Assembly (NCBI GenBank): GCA_937899895.1
Contig: CALBQR010000047.1
Location: 1-42,681, forward strand
Direction: 5' to 3'
DNA from: an uncultured Alistipes sp.
Lineage (GTDB): Bacteria > Bacteroidota > Bacteroidia > Bacteroidales > Rikenellaceae
Length of the DNA stretch: 42,681 nucleotides
This document shows, in pieces, positions 9,193 through 16,378 of this stretch (position 1 is its first letter; each line of letters opens with the position of its first letter). The notes beneath the pieces are model-generated. The model was not told the DNA's origin. It was given only the letters and a program-made list of their open reading frames with translations, and searched no databases. The translations under genes were made by a program, and so were the position numbers.

Positions 9193-9200
9193 TATCTTTG
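9193..9200 (+). promoter_or_regulatory. -7 box of the manC-murF-sirtuin operon
   Basis: TATCTTTG matches the consensus exactly. It would give a leader of roughly 165 nt before manC. I see no ORF or clear riboswitch in that leader. Confidence 0.55.
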
Positions 9201-9372
9201 TACTATGCTACACAATATATAACGCGTGTGCGTGTGTTTTTCGGCCCGAAATCGGCAAATTTAGACGACTTTTCGAGGTACGAAACTGCAACAGAGCATC
9301 GTTTATATTGCACGAAGCAGTTTTTTACGTAACACACTTTTACCGAATAACAAGAAAAACAAGATAACAAAA

Positions 9373-10443
9373 ATGAGCAAAAACATCTATTGTGTCATTA
9401 TGGCAGGCGGCGCAGGAACACGTTTCTGGCCGATCAGTCGTCAAAGTAAGCCCAAGCAGTTTCTCGACATTTTGGGAACAGGTCGTTCGTTCATCCGCCA
9501 CACCTTCGAGCGTTTCGCCCGTATGATCCCCGCCGAGCACTTTCTCGTAATGACCAACAGCGCATACAAGCAGCTGGTACTGAACGATATTCCCGAACTG
9601 CGTCCCGATCAGGTGATGTGCGAGCCGATTGGCCGCAATACAGCTCCCTGCATTGCCTATGCAGCCGAACGTCTGGCAAAAGAGGACCCCGAAGCGATGA
9701 TGATCGTAACGCCGTCGGATCATCTGATTCTCGACGAGGTTGAGTTTATCAATGTCGCTCGCGAGTGCGTCGAGTATGCCTCGACGAACGATGCACTGAT
9801 GACCATCGGTCTGCGCCCCACACGCCCCGAAACCGGCTACGGATATATTCAGGTCAATTCGCGCGAGGCGATCTCAAAGGTTAAGACCTTCACCGAGAAA
9901 CCCAATCTCGAAATGGCGCAGACGTTCTTGGCAAGTGGCGAATTCCTTTGGAATTCAGGCATTTTCGTTTGGAGTGTCAAGCAAATCCGCGCAGCCTTGC
10001 AGCGATATCTGCCCGAACTCTCGAATCTGTTTGCACAGGCAGCCGACGACATTGGTACCGAGAACGAAACCGCCGCTATCGAGCGCGTATTCTCGGAGTG
10101 CCGCTCGATCTCGATCGACTATGGCGTAATGGAAAAGGCCGACAATGTCTATGTGCATATGGGCGATTTCGGATGGAGCGATATGGGCACGTGGGGCTCG
10201 CTATACCAATACTACGAGAAAGACGAACAACAGAACGCCTGCTCATCGGAGGCCGTAACGCTCGACACTTCGGGTTGCCTGCTCTCGTTGCCGAAAGACA
10301 AGTTGGCCGTAGTCAATGGCTTGAAGGACTATATCGTTGTCGATACGCCCGATGTATTGATGATCTGCCCGCGTTCTAACGAGCCTATTATCAAGACCTT
10401 CATTAACGAAATTCGTTTCCGTAAGGGCGACAAACACATCTAA
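9373..10443 (+). CDS. manC: Mannose-1-phosphate guanylyltransferase
   Basis: A cytoplasmic nucleotidyltransferase of 356 residues that makes GDP-mannose from GTP and mannose 1-phosphate, feeding GDP-fucose and GDP-mannose glycan synthesis. The pyrophosphorylase loop MAGGAGTRFWPISR is followed by SKPKQFL. Further hallmarks are TPSDHLI, ETGYGYIQ, FTEKPNLE, NSGIFVW, SIDYGVMEKA and SDMGTWGSLY. It lacks the C-terminal isomerase (cupin) domain of bifunctional ManC/AlgA proteins, so it is the short monofunctional type. murF follows after 6 bp, which links glycan precursor and peptidoglycan synthesis in one transcript. Confidence 0.95.
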   Translation: MSKNIYCVIMAGGAGTRFWPISRQSKPKQFLDILGTGRSFIRHTFERFARMIPAEHFLVMTNSAYKQLVLNDIPELRPDQVMCEPIGRNTAPCIAYAAERLAKEDPEAMMIVTPSDHLILDEVEFINVARECVEYASTNDALMTIGLRPTRPETGYGYIQVNSREAISKVKTFTEKPNLEMAQTFLASGEFLWNSGIFVWSVKQIRAALQRYLPELSNLFAQAADDIGTENETAAIERVFSECRSISIDYGVMEKADNVYVHMGDFGWSDMGTWGSLYQYYEKDEQQNACSSEAVTLDTSGCLLSLPKDKLAVVNGLKDYIVVDTPDVLMICPRSNEPIIKTFINEIRFRKGDKHI

Positions 10444-10449
10444 TAAGCT

Positions 10450-11703
10450 ATGTCCAAACTATACGATATTTTCCGCGACTCAACAGGCGTAACCACCGAC
10501 TCGCGCGCAATCAGCGAGGGCGCATTGTTCGTGGCTCTGCGTGGCGCAAGTTTCGACGGCAACCGCTTTGCAATTGATGCCCTGCGCAAAGGAGCTTCGT
10601 ATGCCGTTGTCGATGATCCGACTATTGCGCAATTGGCTCCCGAAGAGTTTGCCGAGCGACTTTTTACGGTCGAAGATTCACTCTGTGCATTGCAGGATTT
10701 GGCCCGCGAGCACCGCGAAGTGTTGGGTATTCCGATCCTCGCCGTAGCGGGCAGTAACGGCAAAACCACAACCAAAGAGCTTGTAGCACGTGTGCTGGCC
10801 GAGAAGTACGAGGTATATGCCACACGCGGCAATTTGAATAACCACATCGGCGTACCCTTGACATTGCTCGCAATGGATCACTCGACCGAGTTCGGCGTGG
10901 TCGAGATGGGTGCGAGTGCCTGCGGAGAGATTGCTCTGCTGACCTCGATTGCAAAGCCAAATTATGGTATTTTGACAAATATCGGTCGCTCACATCTCGA
11001 AGGTTTCGGCGGCGTCGAGGGCATTCGTCGCGGCAAGGGCGAACTATTTGATTATCTGAACGCAACAGGCGGCCACGCCTTTGTGCCTGCCGATGACGAG
11101 GTGTTGTCGGCAATGGCGGCAGAGCGCGAAAATATGGCTGTCGAATACTTTGCATTTGCAACCTCGAACGGCGTTGAGCATCAGCTCGAAGGCGACTACA
11201 ACCTCAAAAATATTGCAGCGGCGATGTCGATCGGTCGCTATTTCGATGTCGATGAGAATCGTATCCGCCACGCCATTGCAACCTATACTCCGACCAACAA
11301 CCGTTCGCAGCGTACCGTAACCGAGCGTAATACGCTGATCGTCGATTGCTATAATGCCAACCCGTCGAGTATGCGAGCATCGCTCGAAAGTTTCCTCGCG
11401 GAGAAGAGTGAGCAGCCGCGCGTTTGCATCCTCGGCGATATGCTCGAATTGGGCGAGTGGTCAGCCGAAGAGCACCGCGCAATTTTGGAATTGGTCGTAG
11501 CGGGCGATTTCGAGCGTATATGGCTGGTAGGCAAGAACTTCAACGAGGCCGCAACAGCTATTGGCAACGATGTGCGCGTGAGCTGTTTCGCCTCGCGCGA
11601 GGAGGTAGCCGAGAAGCTCGCCACAGAGCCGATTGAGGGTGCTTTGGTGCTTGTCAAGGGTTCGCATAGCATTGGCTTGGAGAAACTGATTCCGTTGCTC
11701 TAA
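10450..11703 (+). CDS. murF: UDP-N-acetylmuramoyl-tripeptide-D-alanyl-D-alanine ligase
   Basis: This cytoplasmic ATP-dependent ligase adds D-Ala-D-Ala to UDP-MurNAc-tripeptide, completing the peptidoglycan pentapeptide. Its 417 residues are close to the family norm. The N-terminal substrate domain shows TDSRAISEGALFVALRG, the central domain the P-loop AGSNGKTTTKELV with GNLNNHIGVPLTLL and EMGASACGEI, and the C-terminal domain DCYNANPSSMRASL and LGDMLELG. It follows manC by 6 bp and precedes a sirtuin by 14 bp. A mur gene outside a dcw cluster, next to manC, is seen here directly. Confidence 0.96.
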   Translation: MSKLYDIFRDSTGVTTDSRAISEGALFVALRGASFDGNRFAIDALRKGASYAVVDDPTIAQLAPEEFAERLFTVEDSLCALQDLAREHREVLGIPILAVAGSNGKTTTKELVARVLAEKYEVYATRGNLNNHIGVPLTLLAMDHSTEFGVVEMGASACGEIALLTSIAKPNYGILTNIGRSHLEGFGGVEGIRRGKGELFDYLNATGGHAFVPADDEVLSAMAAERENMAVEYFAFATSNGVEHQLEGDYNLKNIAAAMSIGRYFDVDENRIRHAIATYTPTNNRSQRTVTERNTLIVDCYNANPSSMRASLESFLAEKSEQPRVCILGDMLELGEWSAEEHRAILELVVAGDFERIWLVGKNFNEAATAIGNDVRVSCFASREEVAEKLATEPIEGALVLVKGSHSIGLEKLIPLL

Positions 11704-11717
11704 ATTTTACAAAAGAG

Positions 11718-12413
11718 ATGAAAAAACTCGTCGTTTTTACAGGTGCAGGCGTGAGTGCCGATAGTGGCATTGCCACCTTCCGCGACTCCGACGGATTGTG
11801 GGCCAACTACCGCATCGAGGAGGTTTGCACACCCGAAGCCCTCGCGCGCGATCGCGCAAAGGTAGTTGAATTCTATAATCTGCGCCGCCGCGAAACGCTC
11901 TCGAAAGAGCCTAACGCCGCACATCGCGCCATTGCCGAGTTGGAGAAATATTTTGATGTCGAGGTGGTTACACAGAATGTTGATAATCTGCACGAACGCG
12001 CCGGTTCGACACGCGTAACACACCTCCACGGCGAGCTGACAAAGCTGCGCAGTACGGCCAATCCCGACCTAATTTACCCGATCGAAGGCTGGGAGCAAAA
12101 GCTCGATGCAAGGGCCGAAGATGGGTCATATCTGCGTCCGCATATTGTCTTTTTCGGAGAATCGGTACCGATGTTCGACCGCGCAACGAAGATTGTCGAG
12201 AAGGCTGACATTATGGTAGTTGTAGGCACATCGTTGGCTGTCTATCCGGCCGCTTCGCTGGTCCATTATGTCGATCGCAACGTACCGATCTATCTCGTTG
12301 ATCCCGGCCAACCCGATGTGGCAATGATCCGCAATCCTCTGATACATATTCGCGAACGAGCTGCTGTCGGAATGCCCGAACTGCTCGAAACATTGGTCGG
12401 CAAGGAGCGATAA
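11718..12413 (+). CDS. cobB: Sirtuin NAD-dependent deacylase without the zinc site
   Basis: A 231-residue Sir2-family protein that removes acyl groups from lysine using NAD. The NAD site is clear: TGAGVSADSGIATFRDS (8-24), TQNVDNLHERAGS (85-97) with the catalytic His in HLHGE (H104), and later RPHIVFFGE and VVGTSLAVYPA. Two features stand out. The tetra-cysteine zinc site is missing: Cys37 is the only Cys in the protein. The Y-x-x-R pair (Y53, R56 in EFYNLRRR) matches the residues that let SIRT5 and E. coli CobB accept succinyl or malonyl lysine, so desuccinylase activity is likely. It is third in the manC-murF operon and is followed by a hairpin at 12462. Confidence 0.92.
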   Translation: MKKLVVFTGAGVSADSGIATFRDSDGLWANYRIEEVCTPEALARDRAKVVEFYNLRRRETLSKEPNAAHRAIAELEKYFDVEVVTQNVDNLHERAGSTRVTHLHGELTKLRSTANPDLIYPIEGWEQKLDARAEDGSYLRPHIVFFGESVPMFDRATKIVEKADIMVVVGTSLAVYPAASLVHYVDRNVPIYLVDPGQPDVAMIRNPLIHIRERAAVGMPELLETLVGKER

Positions 12414-12461
12414 CCTGCCAACAATGCAAGATTGAGATAAAAGAACTATACAAATACGACG

Positions 12462-12493
12462 AGGCCGCCCGCGATAATTCGTGAGCGGCCTTT
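12462..12493 (+). terminator. Terminator after the sirtuin gene
   Basis: A 7-bp stem, AGGCCGC (12462-12468) with GCGGCCT (12485-12491), is followed by a short T-run. It sits 49 bp past the sirtuin stop, between convergent transcription units. Confidence 0.6.
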
Positions 12494-12594
12494 CCGTCAA
12501 AAAAGGGGAAGTGGGGAAAATATTTTTTAAGGCCTACCGCAGTGCAACGTCGCACGTGGCAGACTATTGTTTTTTTTGGCACGGGCTCCTCGGT

Positions 12595-12648
12595 CTATGA
12601 CACAACAGCCATCAAGGCCAAAACGATTGCAATGATTATTCGTTTCAT
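12595..12648 (-). CDS. 17-residue hydrophobic ORF coupled to the PH-domain gene
   Basis: The start codon (12646-12648) overlaps the stop of the PH-domain gene in an ATGA arrangement, the usual sign of translational coupling. The ORF encodes MKRIIIAIVLALMAVVS and stops. The peptide is a basic start followed by a hydrophobic helix, like a bare signal peptide. A +1 shift near the end would extend it by about 24 residues past an A8 run (12570-12577 region, T8 on the plus strand), so it may be the remnant of a longer secreted protein. It could be a real small membrane peptide, a decayed gene or chance. Confidence 0.35.
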   Translation of the reverse strand: MKRIIIAIVLALMAVVS

Positions 12649-13157
12649 ACGGCAGAGGGTTTTATGCTATCGCGCAACATACGATACATATGTGTATCGA
12701 CCGACGAGATGATGTACTTTTGTTTGTCGGTTTCGATAAGCAGAAGATTGCGCATTTCGGTTGCAAAGAGTTTATAGTTACCTATTTGGCGATGGTAGTG
12801 GTTGCCCGTGTAGGCCCACATTCCGCCATTGCCCATCGTGCGCATCGAACGACGAACAATCTTCGACTCGACACGCTCGACACGTCGGATATCGCCAAGC
12901 GAGATTACGACGGGTTGAACTCGACGACCAATGGTGAGCGTATTGCGGTCAATCATCAGCGTCTGCGGTGAGTGGAGCCACGTAACTATAAACAAGGGCA
13001 CCAACACCACGAGCATAATCACCATCGGCAACCAACCCAACCCCTCGCAATAACTGATTACAACACCCATAACAAAGGGCAACAGCAGAGTGAAGCCGGT
13101 CGACAGCTTGATCGACGTCGAGCGGCGCATCGGGATCATATACATATTGGTAGCCAT
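12645..13157 (-). CDS. Membrane protein with bacterial PH domain
   Basis: A 170-residue protein with two adjacent hydrophobic helices (about 20-37 and 43-61) in front of a soluble domain. The pattern SPQTLMIDRNTLTIGRR, then VVISLGDIRRVERV, resembles YdbS/bPH-type domains that sit at the cytoplasmic membrane face. The function is unknown. It follows a four-helix membrane protein by 3 bp and belongs to the SPFH operon, so it may work with the band-7 scaffold. The start MATNMYMIPMRR is the first in frame after the upstream stop. Confidence 0.7.
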   Translation of the reverse strand: MATNMYMIPMRRSTSIKLSTGFTLLLPFVMGVVISYCEGLGWLPMVIMLVVLVPLFIVTWLHSPQTLMIDRNTLTIGRRVQPVVISLGDIRRVERVESKIVRRSMRTMGNGGMWAYTGNHYHRQIGNYKLFATEMRNLLLIETDKQKYIISSVDTHMYRMLRDSIKPSAV

Positions 13158-13160
13158 AGC

Positions 13161-13739
13161 TTACAGATTTTTCGTTTTGTTACGACGCGACTGCGCGCGA
13201 AAATTCTGCACCTCATACGCCGAACTATTGCGCACTCTGCGCCACAAGTAGTGGAACGCAAACATCAGCACGAACGCTACGCCCGCCATTGCAAGCAACT
13301 GATATTGCGTCGTAGTATCCTCTGCGCCCGTCAGTAGGTTGTAGCAGGGCATAATAGTCCAAATCACGCCCATTATAAAGCACGCTCCGACAGCAACCTC
13401 GTAGCGACGACGCGGAGCACGACGCCACCAGCGCCACAACAGTTGCCCGAAGAAGAGGATACATAACGCCCACGTCCAAATCTCGAACACCAACTCATAT
13501 CGCTCGTAAAATTCGGCGACATAATACTTGACCGCGTATGGTGCCATAAGCAACACAAACGAGCATAACGCGAACCACGGAAAGGGAGTGCGACTCTTCC
13601 AGTACTTATTATTGTAATCTGGGCCCAAATCGTGGCGAATTTCGGCAGCCGAGCGCCTCTTGTAAGAGGACCATACGCAACTTTTCAGCGACATACCCTC
13701 GTCATTCGTGGTGCGCAGATTTTTCTTCTTATTATTCAT
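13161..13739 (-). CDS. Membrane protein of unknown family, about four helices
   Basis: I do not recognise a family. The 192 residues have a basic, hydrophilic N-terminus (MNNKKKNLRTTNDEG) and hydrophobic stretches at about 53-71, 83-101, 115-133 and 144-165. The C-terminus is strongly basic (QSRRNKTKNL), and WRWWRRAPRRR sits between helices 2 and 3, which suggests positively charged cytoplasmic loops. It follows the ribbon-helix-helix gene by 13 bp and precedes the PH-domain gene by 3 bp, so it is almost certainly co-expressed with the SPFH protein. Confidence 0.7.
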   Translation of the reverse strand: MNNKKKNLRTTNDEGMSLKSCVWSSYKRRSAAEIRHDLGPDYNNKYWKSRTPFPWFALCSFVLLMAPYAVKYYVAEFYERYELVFEIWTWALCILFFGQLLWRWWRRAPRRRYEVAVGACFIMGVIWTIMPCYNLLTGAEDTTTQYQLLAMAGVAFVLMFAFHYLWRRVRNSSAYEVQNFRAQSRRNKTKNL

Positions 13740-13752
13740 AGCTCATTGAATA

Positions 13753-13965
13753 TTAATCGTTTGTCTCCTCGTTCTCAACCAAGGATTTCTTGCGTTTTGC
13801 GGGACGCGGTTTGCGGCCGCTGCGACGCAACGCCTCGGCTATGATCCATTGCAACTGGCCGTTCGTGCTGCGAAACTCGTCCGCCGCCCAACGCTCGATG
13901 GCGTCCATCGTCTCGGCGTCGATGCGCAGCACGAAACTGCGAGTTGATGACTCTTTAACCGCCAT
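13753..13965 (-). CDS. Arc-like ribbon-helix-helix protein
   Basis: A 70-residue basic protein. The first 50 residues fit a ribbon-helix-helix fold: a short strand TRSFVLRID, helix ETMDAIERWAADEF, turn and second helix NGQLQWIIAEALRR. A Lys/Arg/Pro tail follows (GRKPRPAKRKK). The family dimerises and binds DNA through the strand. There is no toxin gene beside it; its neighbours are the SPFH protein (12 bp upstream) and a membrane protein (13 bp downstream). It may therefore regulate its own operon, or serve as a small adaptor rather than an antitoxin. Confidence 0.8.
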   Translation of the reverse strand: MAVKESSTRSFVLRIDAETMDAIERWAADEFRSTNGQLQWIIAEALRRSGRKPRPAKRKKSLVENEETND

Positions 13966-13977
13966 AATCCCAAACGA

Positions 13978-14925
13978 TTAATGATTCAATGTTCCGGTAT
14001 TCAATACGGGCTGTGCCGACTCGTCAGAGCAGAGAACTACCAGCAGATTGCTAACCATTGCAGCCTTGCGCTCCTCGTCAAGCTCGACAACCTCCTCGAC
14101 ATTCAGACGATCCAACGCCATCTTAACCATCGACACCGCACCCTCAACGATCTTCTCACGTGCCGCGATGATCGCATCCGCCTGCTGGCGACGCAACATA
14201 ACTGCTGCAATTTCAGGAGCGTACGCCAAGTAGTTCAAACGAGCCTCAACAACCTCGATACCGGCCATTGCCAGACGCTCGGTCAGCTGCTCGGTCAGTT
14301 GGTCGCTAATCTCCTCACCACCCGAACGGAGCGTGATCTCCTCGTTTGCAGTGGTGTTTTCGTCGTAAGCATACAGACCCGCTACGTGGCGCAGAGCCGC
14401 GTCGCTCTGAACGGCTACGAAGTTCTCCAATACGTTCATACGTGCCGTAGATTGCACACCCACACCCGTCGGAGCGTCGATCTCGAAGACTGCCTTATAG
14501 ATACCGTCGCGTTTGATTCGCCATACGAGCACCAGACCGATCAGGATCGGGTTACCCGCCTTGTCATTCACCTTGATAGGATCGACATTGAGGTTGCGTG
14601 CACGCATCGAGATATTCTTCTTCGACATAAAGGGATTAACCCACCAGAAGCCTGTCTCATAGAACGTACCGCGATACTTACCGAAGAACAGCAGAACACG
14701 AGCCTCGTTAGGCTCCAACTGGATAAAGCCACACATCACAACGATCGACGAGATGATCAGCAGCACGCCCACCACCGCCGCAATGGTCGAGGGCACAGCG
14801 TTTCCCTCCAAATAGACCGACAGAACGATCGACGCAATAGCCGCTCCGATCATCACCAGAATCATAAACAACGCTGCAAAACCATTCATTTTCCAGCCTG
14901 AGTAAGTGTAGTTTTCGTTTGTCAT
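13978..14925 (-). CDS. SPFH/band 7 (stomatin-prohibitin-like) membrane protein
   Basis: A 315-residue protein with an N-terminal membrane hairpin (about 15-45 and 50-68) followed by a band-7 domain. Typical segments are FIQLEPNEARVLLFFGKYRGT, split here as FIQLEPNEARVLLF and GKYRGTFYETGFWWVNP, then VWRIKRDGIYKAVFEID and the coiled region LTERLAMAGIEVVEARLNYLAYAPEIAAVMLRRQQADA written in parts as LTERLAMAG, EVVEARLNYLAYAPEI and MLRRQQADAI. Such proteins form ring-like membrane scaffolds. I chose the ATG at 14925 (MTNENYTYSG) because the longer frame starts upstream of the promoter's likely transcript start. It leads a five-ORF operon. Confidence 0.88.
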   Translation of the reverse strand: MTNENYTYSGWKMNGFAALFMILVMIGAAIASIVLSVYLEGNAVPSTIAAVVGVLLIISSIVVMCGFIQLEPNEARVLLFFGKYRGTFYETGFWWVNPFMSKKNISMRARNLNVDPIKVNDKAGNPILIGLVLVWRIKRDGIYKAVFEIDAPTGVGVQSTARMNVLENFVAVQSDAALRHVAGLYAYDENTTANEEITLRSGGEEISDQLTEQLTERLAMAGIEVVEARLNYLAYAPEIAAVMLRRQQADAIIAAREKIVEGAVSMVKMALDRLNVEEVVELDEERKAAMVSNLLVVLCSDESAQPVLNTGTLNH

Positions 14926-14971
14926 AGTTGTAAAGTTTTTAAGTTTGCGAAATAATATCATTTTGATATCA

Positions 14972-15004
14972 CAAAGATACAATCAAAAATTCCGATTTTC
15001 CAAA
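14972..15004 (-). promoter_or_regulatory. Promoter of the SPFH operon
   Basis: A complete Bacteroidetes promoter on the minus strand: -33 TTTG (15001-15004), a 21-bp spacer, and -7 TATCTTTG (14972-14979). The transcript would begin about 40 nt before the ATG at 14925, which supports the shorter start. Confidence 0.75.
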
Positions 15005-15058
15005 TTTTTCGATCATTTTTTTTGAGGATTTTTTCATTTTTTTGCTCGCGGTTTGGCG

Positions 15059-15081
15059 TTACGAAATCTTTGATTTCGTAA
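15059..15081. repeat. Perfect inverted repeat in an AT-rich spacer
   Basis: TTACGAAATC and GATTTCGTAA form a 10-bp stem with a 3-nt loop. It lies between the SPFH promoter and the terminator of the small Cys-rich gene. The remaining bases of this roughly 315-bp gene-free stretch (14926-15241) are AT-rich and hold no ORF that I can support. The repeat may be a regulator site or an extra terminator. Confidence 0.6.
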
Positions 15082-15169
15082 AAATTAAATCTAAAATAAC
15101 TTTTGAGCGCATACCACAGTCCACACCGACACACCACAACCGCTGTAAAATCAACAACAATAAACAAAA

Positions 15170-15197
15170 AGAAAGCCGCACCTTTGCAGGTACGGCC
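15170..15197 (-). terminator. Terminator of the small Cys-rich gene
   Basis: GCCG-C-ACCT (15175-15183) pairs with AGGT-A-CGGC (15188-15196) around a TTGC loop with one mismatch. On the minus strand it is followed by TTTCTTTTTG. It lies about 45 bp after the stop of the gene at 15242. Confidence 0.7.
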
Positions 15198-15241
15198 TGA
15201 CCGAAAACAGGTCGATCAAACAGATAGAATGGGGGAGATGA

Positions 15242-15364
15242 TTATTTCTTCTGTTTGTCGTGCATTTCGGGTTTCTTGGCACTCGCTGTGGTTGTTGTCT
15301 TTGTCTTCTCCGAGCCTTTCGAGGTCGAGCCGCAACCGCAACCATTTTTGTTGTTCTTTTCCAT
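15242..15364 (-). CDS. 40-residue Cys/Lys/Thr-rich small protein
   Basis: I do not recognise the family. The ORF from the ATG at 15364 encodes MEKNNKNGCGCGSTSKG, a Lys/Thr-rich middle and PEMHDKQKK at the end. Its two Cys are in a GCGCGS motif, possibly a metal or thiol site or the target of a modification. It is hydrophilic and has no signal peptide. A longer in-frame start at 15463 exists, but I prefer the short one: the upstream part looks unlike a folded protein, and the terminator placed right after the stop supports a real short gene. It is divergent from the steroid-reductase operon, 238 bp away. Confidence 0.6.
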   Translation of the reverse strand: MEKNNKNGCGCGSTSKGSEKTKTTTTASAKKPEMHDKQKK

Positions 15365-15523
15365 CACTGTTATAAAATTTATCGTAACGTGCGACCGCCC
15401 AAAATGCGGCACACAGCAGAGCAATGGCCCTGCCACCCCACTCCACTTCATAAAATATGCCAAGATGTTGGGTCGAAAAGTCGAATGTCGCCCGATACTA
15501 TATCTATATTAAGGAAAAATTGT

Positions 15524-15531
15524 TAAATTTG
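15524..15531 (+). promoter_or_regulatory. Probable -7 box of the steroid-reductase operon
   Basis: TAAATTTG fits TAnnTTTG and lies 71 bp upstream of the first start codon. I see no good -33 TTG, so activation by a regulator is possible. The rest of 15365-15602 shows nothing else that I can name. Confidence 0.45.
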
Positions 15532-15602
15532 CGGATTGAAATAGTCCGATACGAGCACGCAAACAACTCAATTCGGGCGCAATCCCAAACTATCGATTGA
15601 TT

Positions 15603-16373
15603 ATGATGAGTATCGAAACTTATAACACCTTCCTCTGGGTGATGGCCGCATCGGCTTTGGTCGTCTTCGTGGCACTCAACTTCGTCGAGGCGGGCTACGG
15701 AATGTTGTTCGACCGTCGATTTGGTCCTCCCGTACCCAACCGCATCGGCTGGGTGGTGATGGAGGCTCCCGTTTTTGTGGCGATGACTGCGTTGTGGTGG
15801 GCTTCGGAACGCACGTGGGAGGCAGCACCGTTGGCTCTGTTCCTATTGTTCCAGACGCACTACTTCCAGCGTTCGTTTATATTCCCGTTCCTTATTCGCG
15901 GCAAGTCGAAGATGCCCCTCGGAATTATCGCAATGGGCGCAACGTTCAACACCCTCAATGCGTTGATGCAGGGTTGCTGGATCTTCTATCTCGCACCCGC
16001 CGACCGTTACACCGTCGAGTGGCTTTGGTCGCCGCAATTCATCATCGGTGCGCTGGTATTCATTGCGGGTATGGTGATCAATCTCCACTCGGACTATATC
16101 ATTCGCCACCTGCGCAAGGATGGCGATACGCGCCACTATATCCCGATGGGCGGTATGTTCCGCTACGTCTCGTCGGCGAACTACTTCGGTGAGTTCTTGG
16201 AGTGGGTAGGTTTTGCCGTCGCCTCGTGGTCGTGGGCAGGTGCAATCTTCGCGCTATGGACCTTTGCCAACCTCGGTCCGCGCTCGGCATCGCTCTATCG
16301 TCGCTACGAGAAGGAGTTCGGCGAAGAGTTCACCCGCTTGAAACGTAAAAAGATTATTCCATTCATATATTAA
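15603..16373 (+). CDS. Steroid 5-alpha-reductase family membrane protein
   Basis: A 256-residue integral membrane NADPH-dependent reductase of the SRD5A type, which saturates the delta4 double bond of 3-oxo-delta4 steroids to the 5-alpha product. The match to eukaryotic SRD5A enzymes is detailed: a Glu in VVMEAPVF (E54) and a Tyr in THYFQRSFIFP (Y86) at the places of the catalytic Glu57 and Tyr91 of human SRD5A2. It also has NLHSDYIIRHLRKDG, HYIPMGGMFRYVSSANYFGE, the EWVGFAVASWS motif and a C-terminal KKIIPFIY. There are about six or seven helices. ATG 15603 is chosen (15606 is an alternative) over an in-frame TTG. The next gene starts 5 bp later. Known gut Bacteroidetes homologues act on 3-oxo-delta4-lithocholate; activity here is inferred. 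Confidence 0.88.
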   Translation: MMSIETYNTFLWVMAASALVVFVALNFVEAGYGMLFDRRFGPPVPNRIGWVVMEAPVFVAMTALWWASERTWEAAPLALFLLFQTHYFQRSFIFPFLIRGKSKMPLGIIAMGATFNTLNALMQGCWIFYLAPADRYTVEWLWSPQFIIGALVFIAGMVINLHSDYIIRHLRKDGDTRHYIPMGGMFRYVSSANYFGEFLEWVGFAVASWSWAGAIFALWTFANLGPRSASLYRRYEKEFGEEFTRLKRKKIIPFIY

Positions 16374-16378
16374 CGCGT

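Noticed and set aside
12211..12582. A minus-strand ORF beyond the micro-ORF as a possible extension of the PH-domain operon.
   Set aside because: It runs antisense to the sirtuin gene and through its terminator, without family similarity.
13753..13965. The ribbon-helix-helix protein as an antitoxin.
   Set aside because: No toxin-like gene is adjacent; both neighbours are membrane proteins of the SPFH operon.
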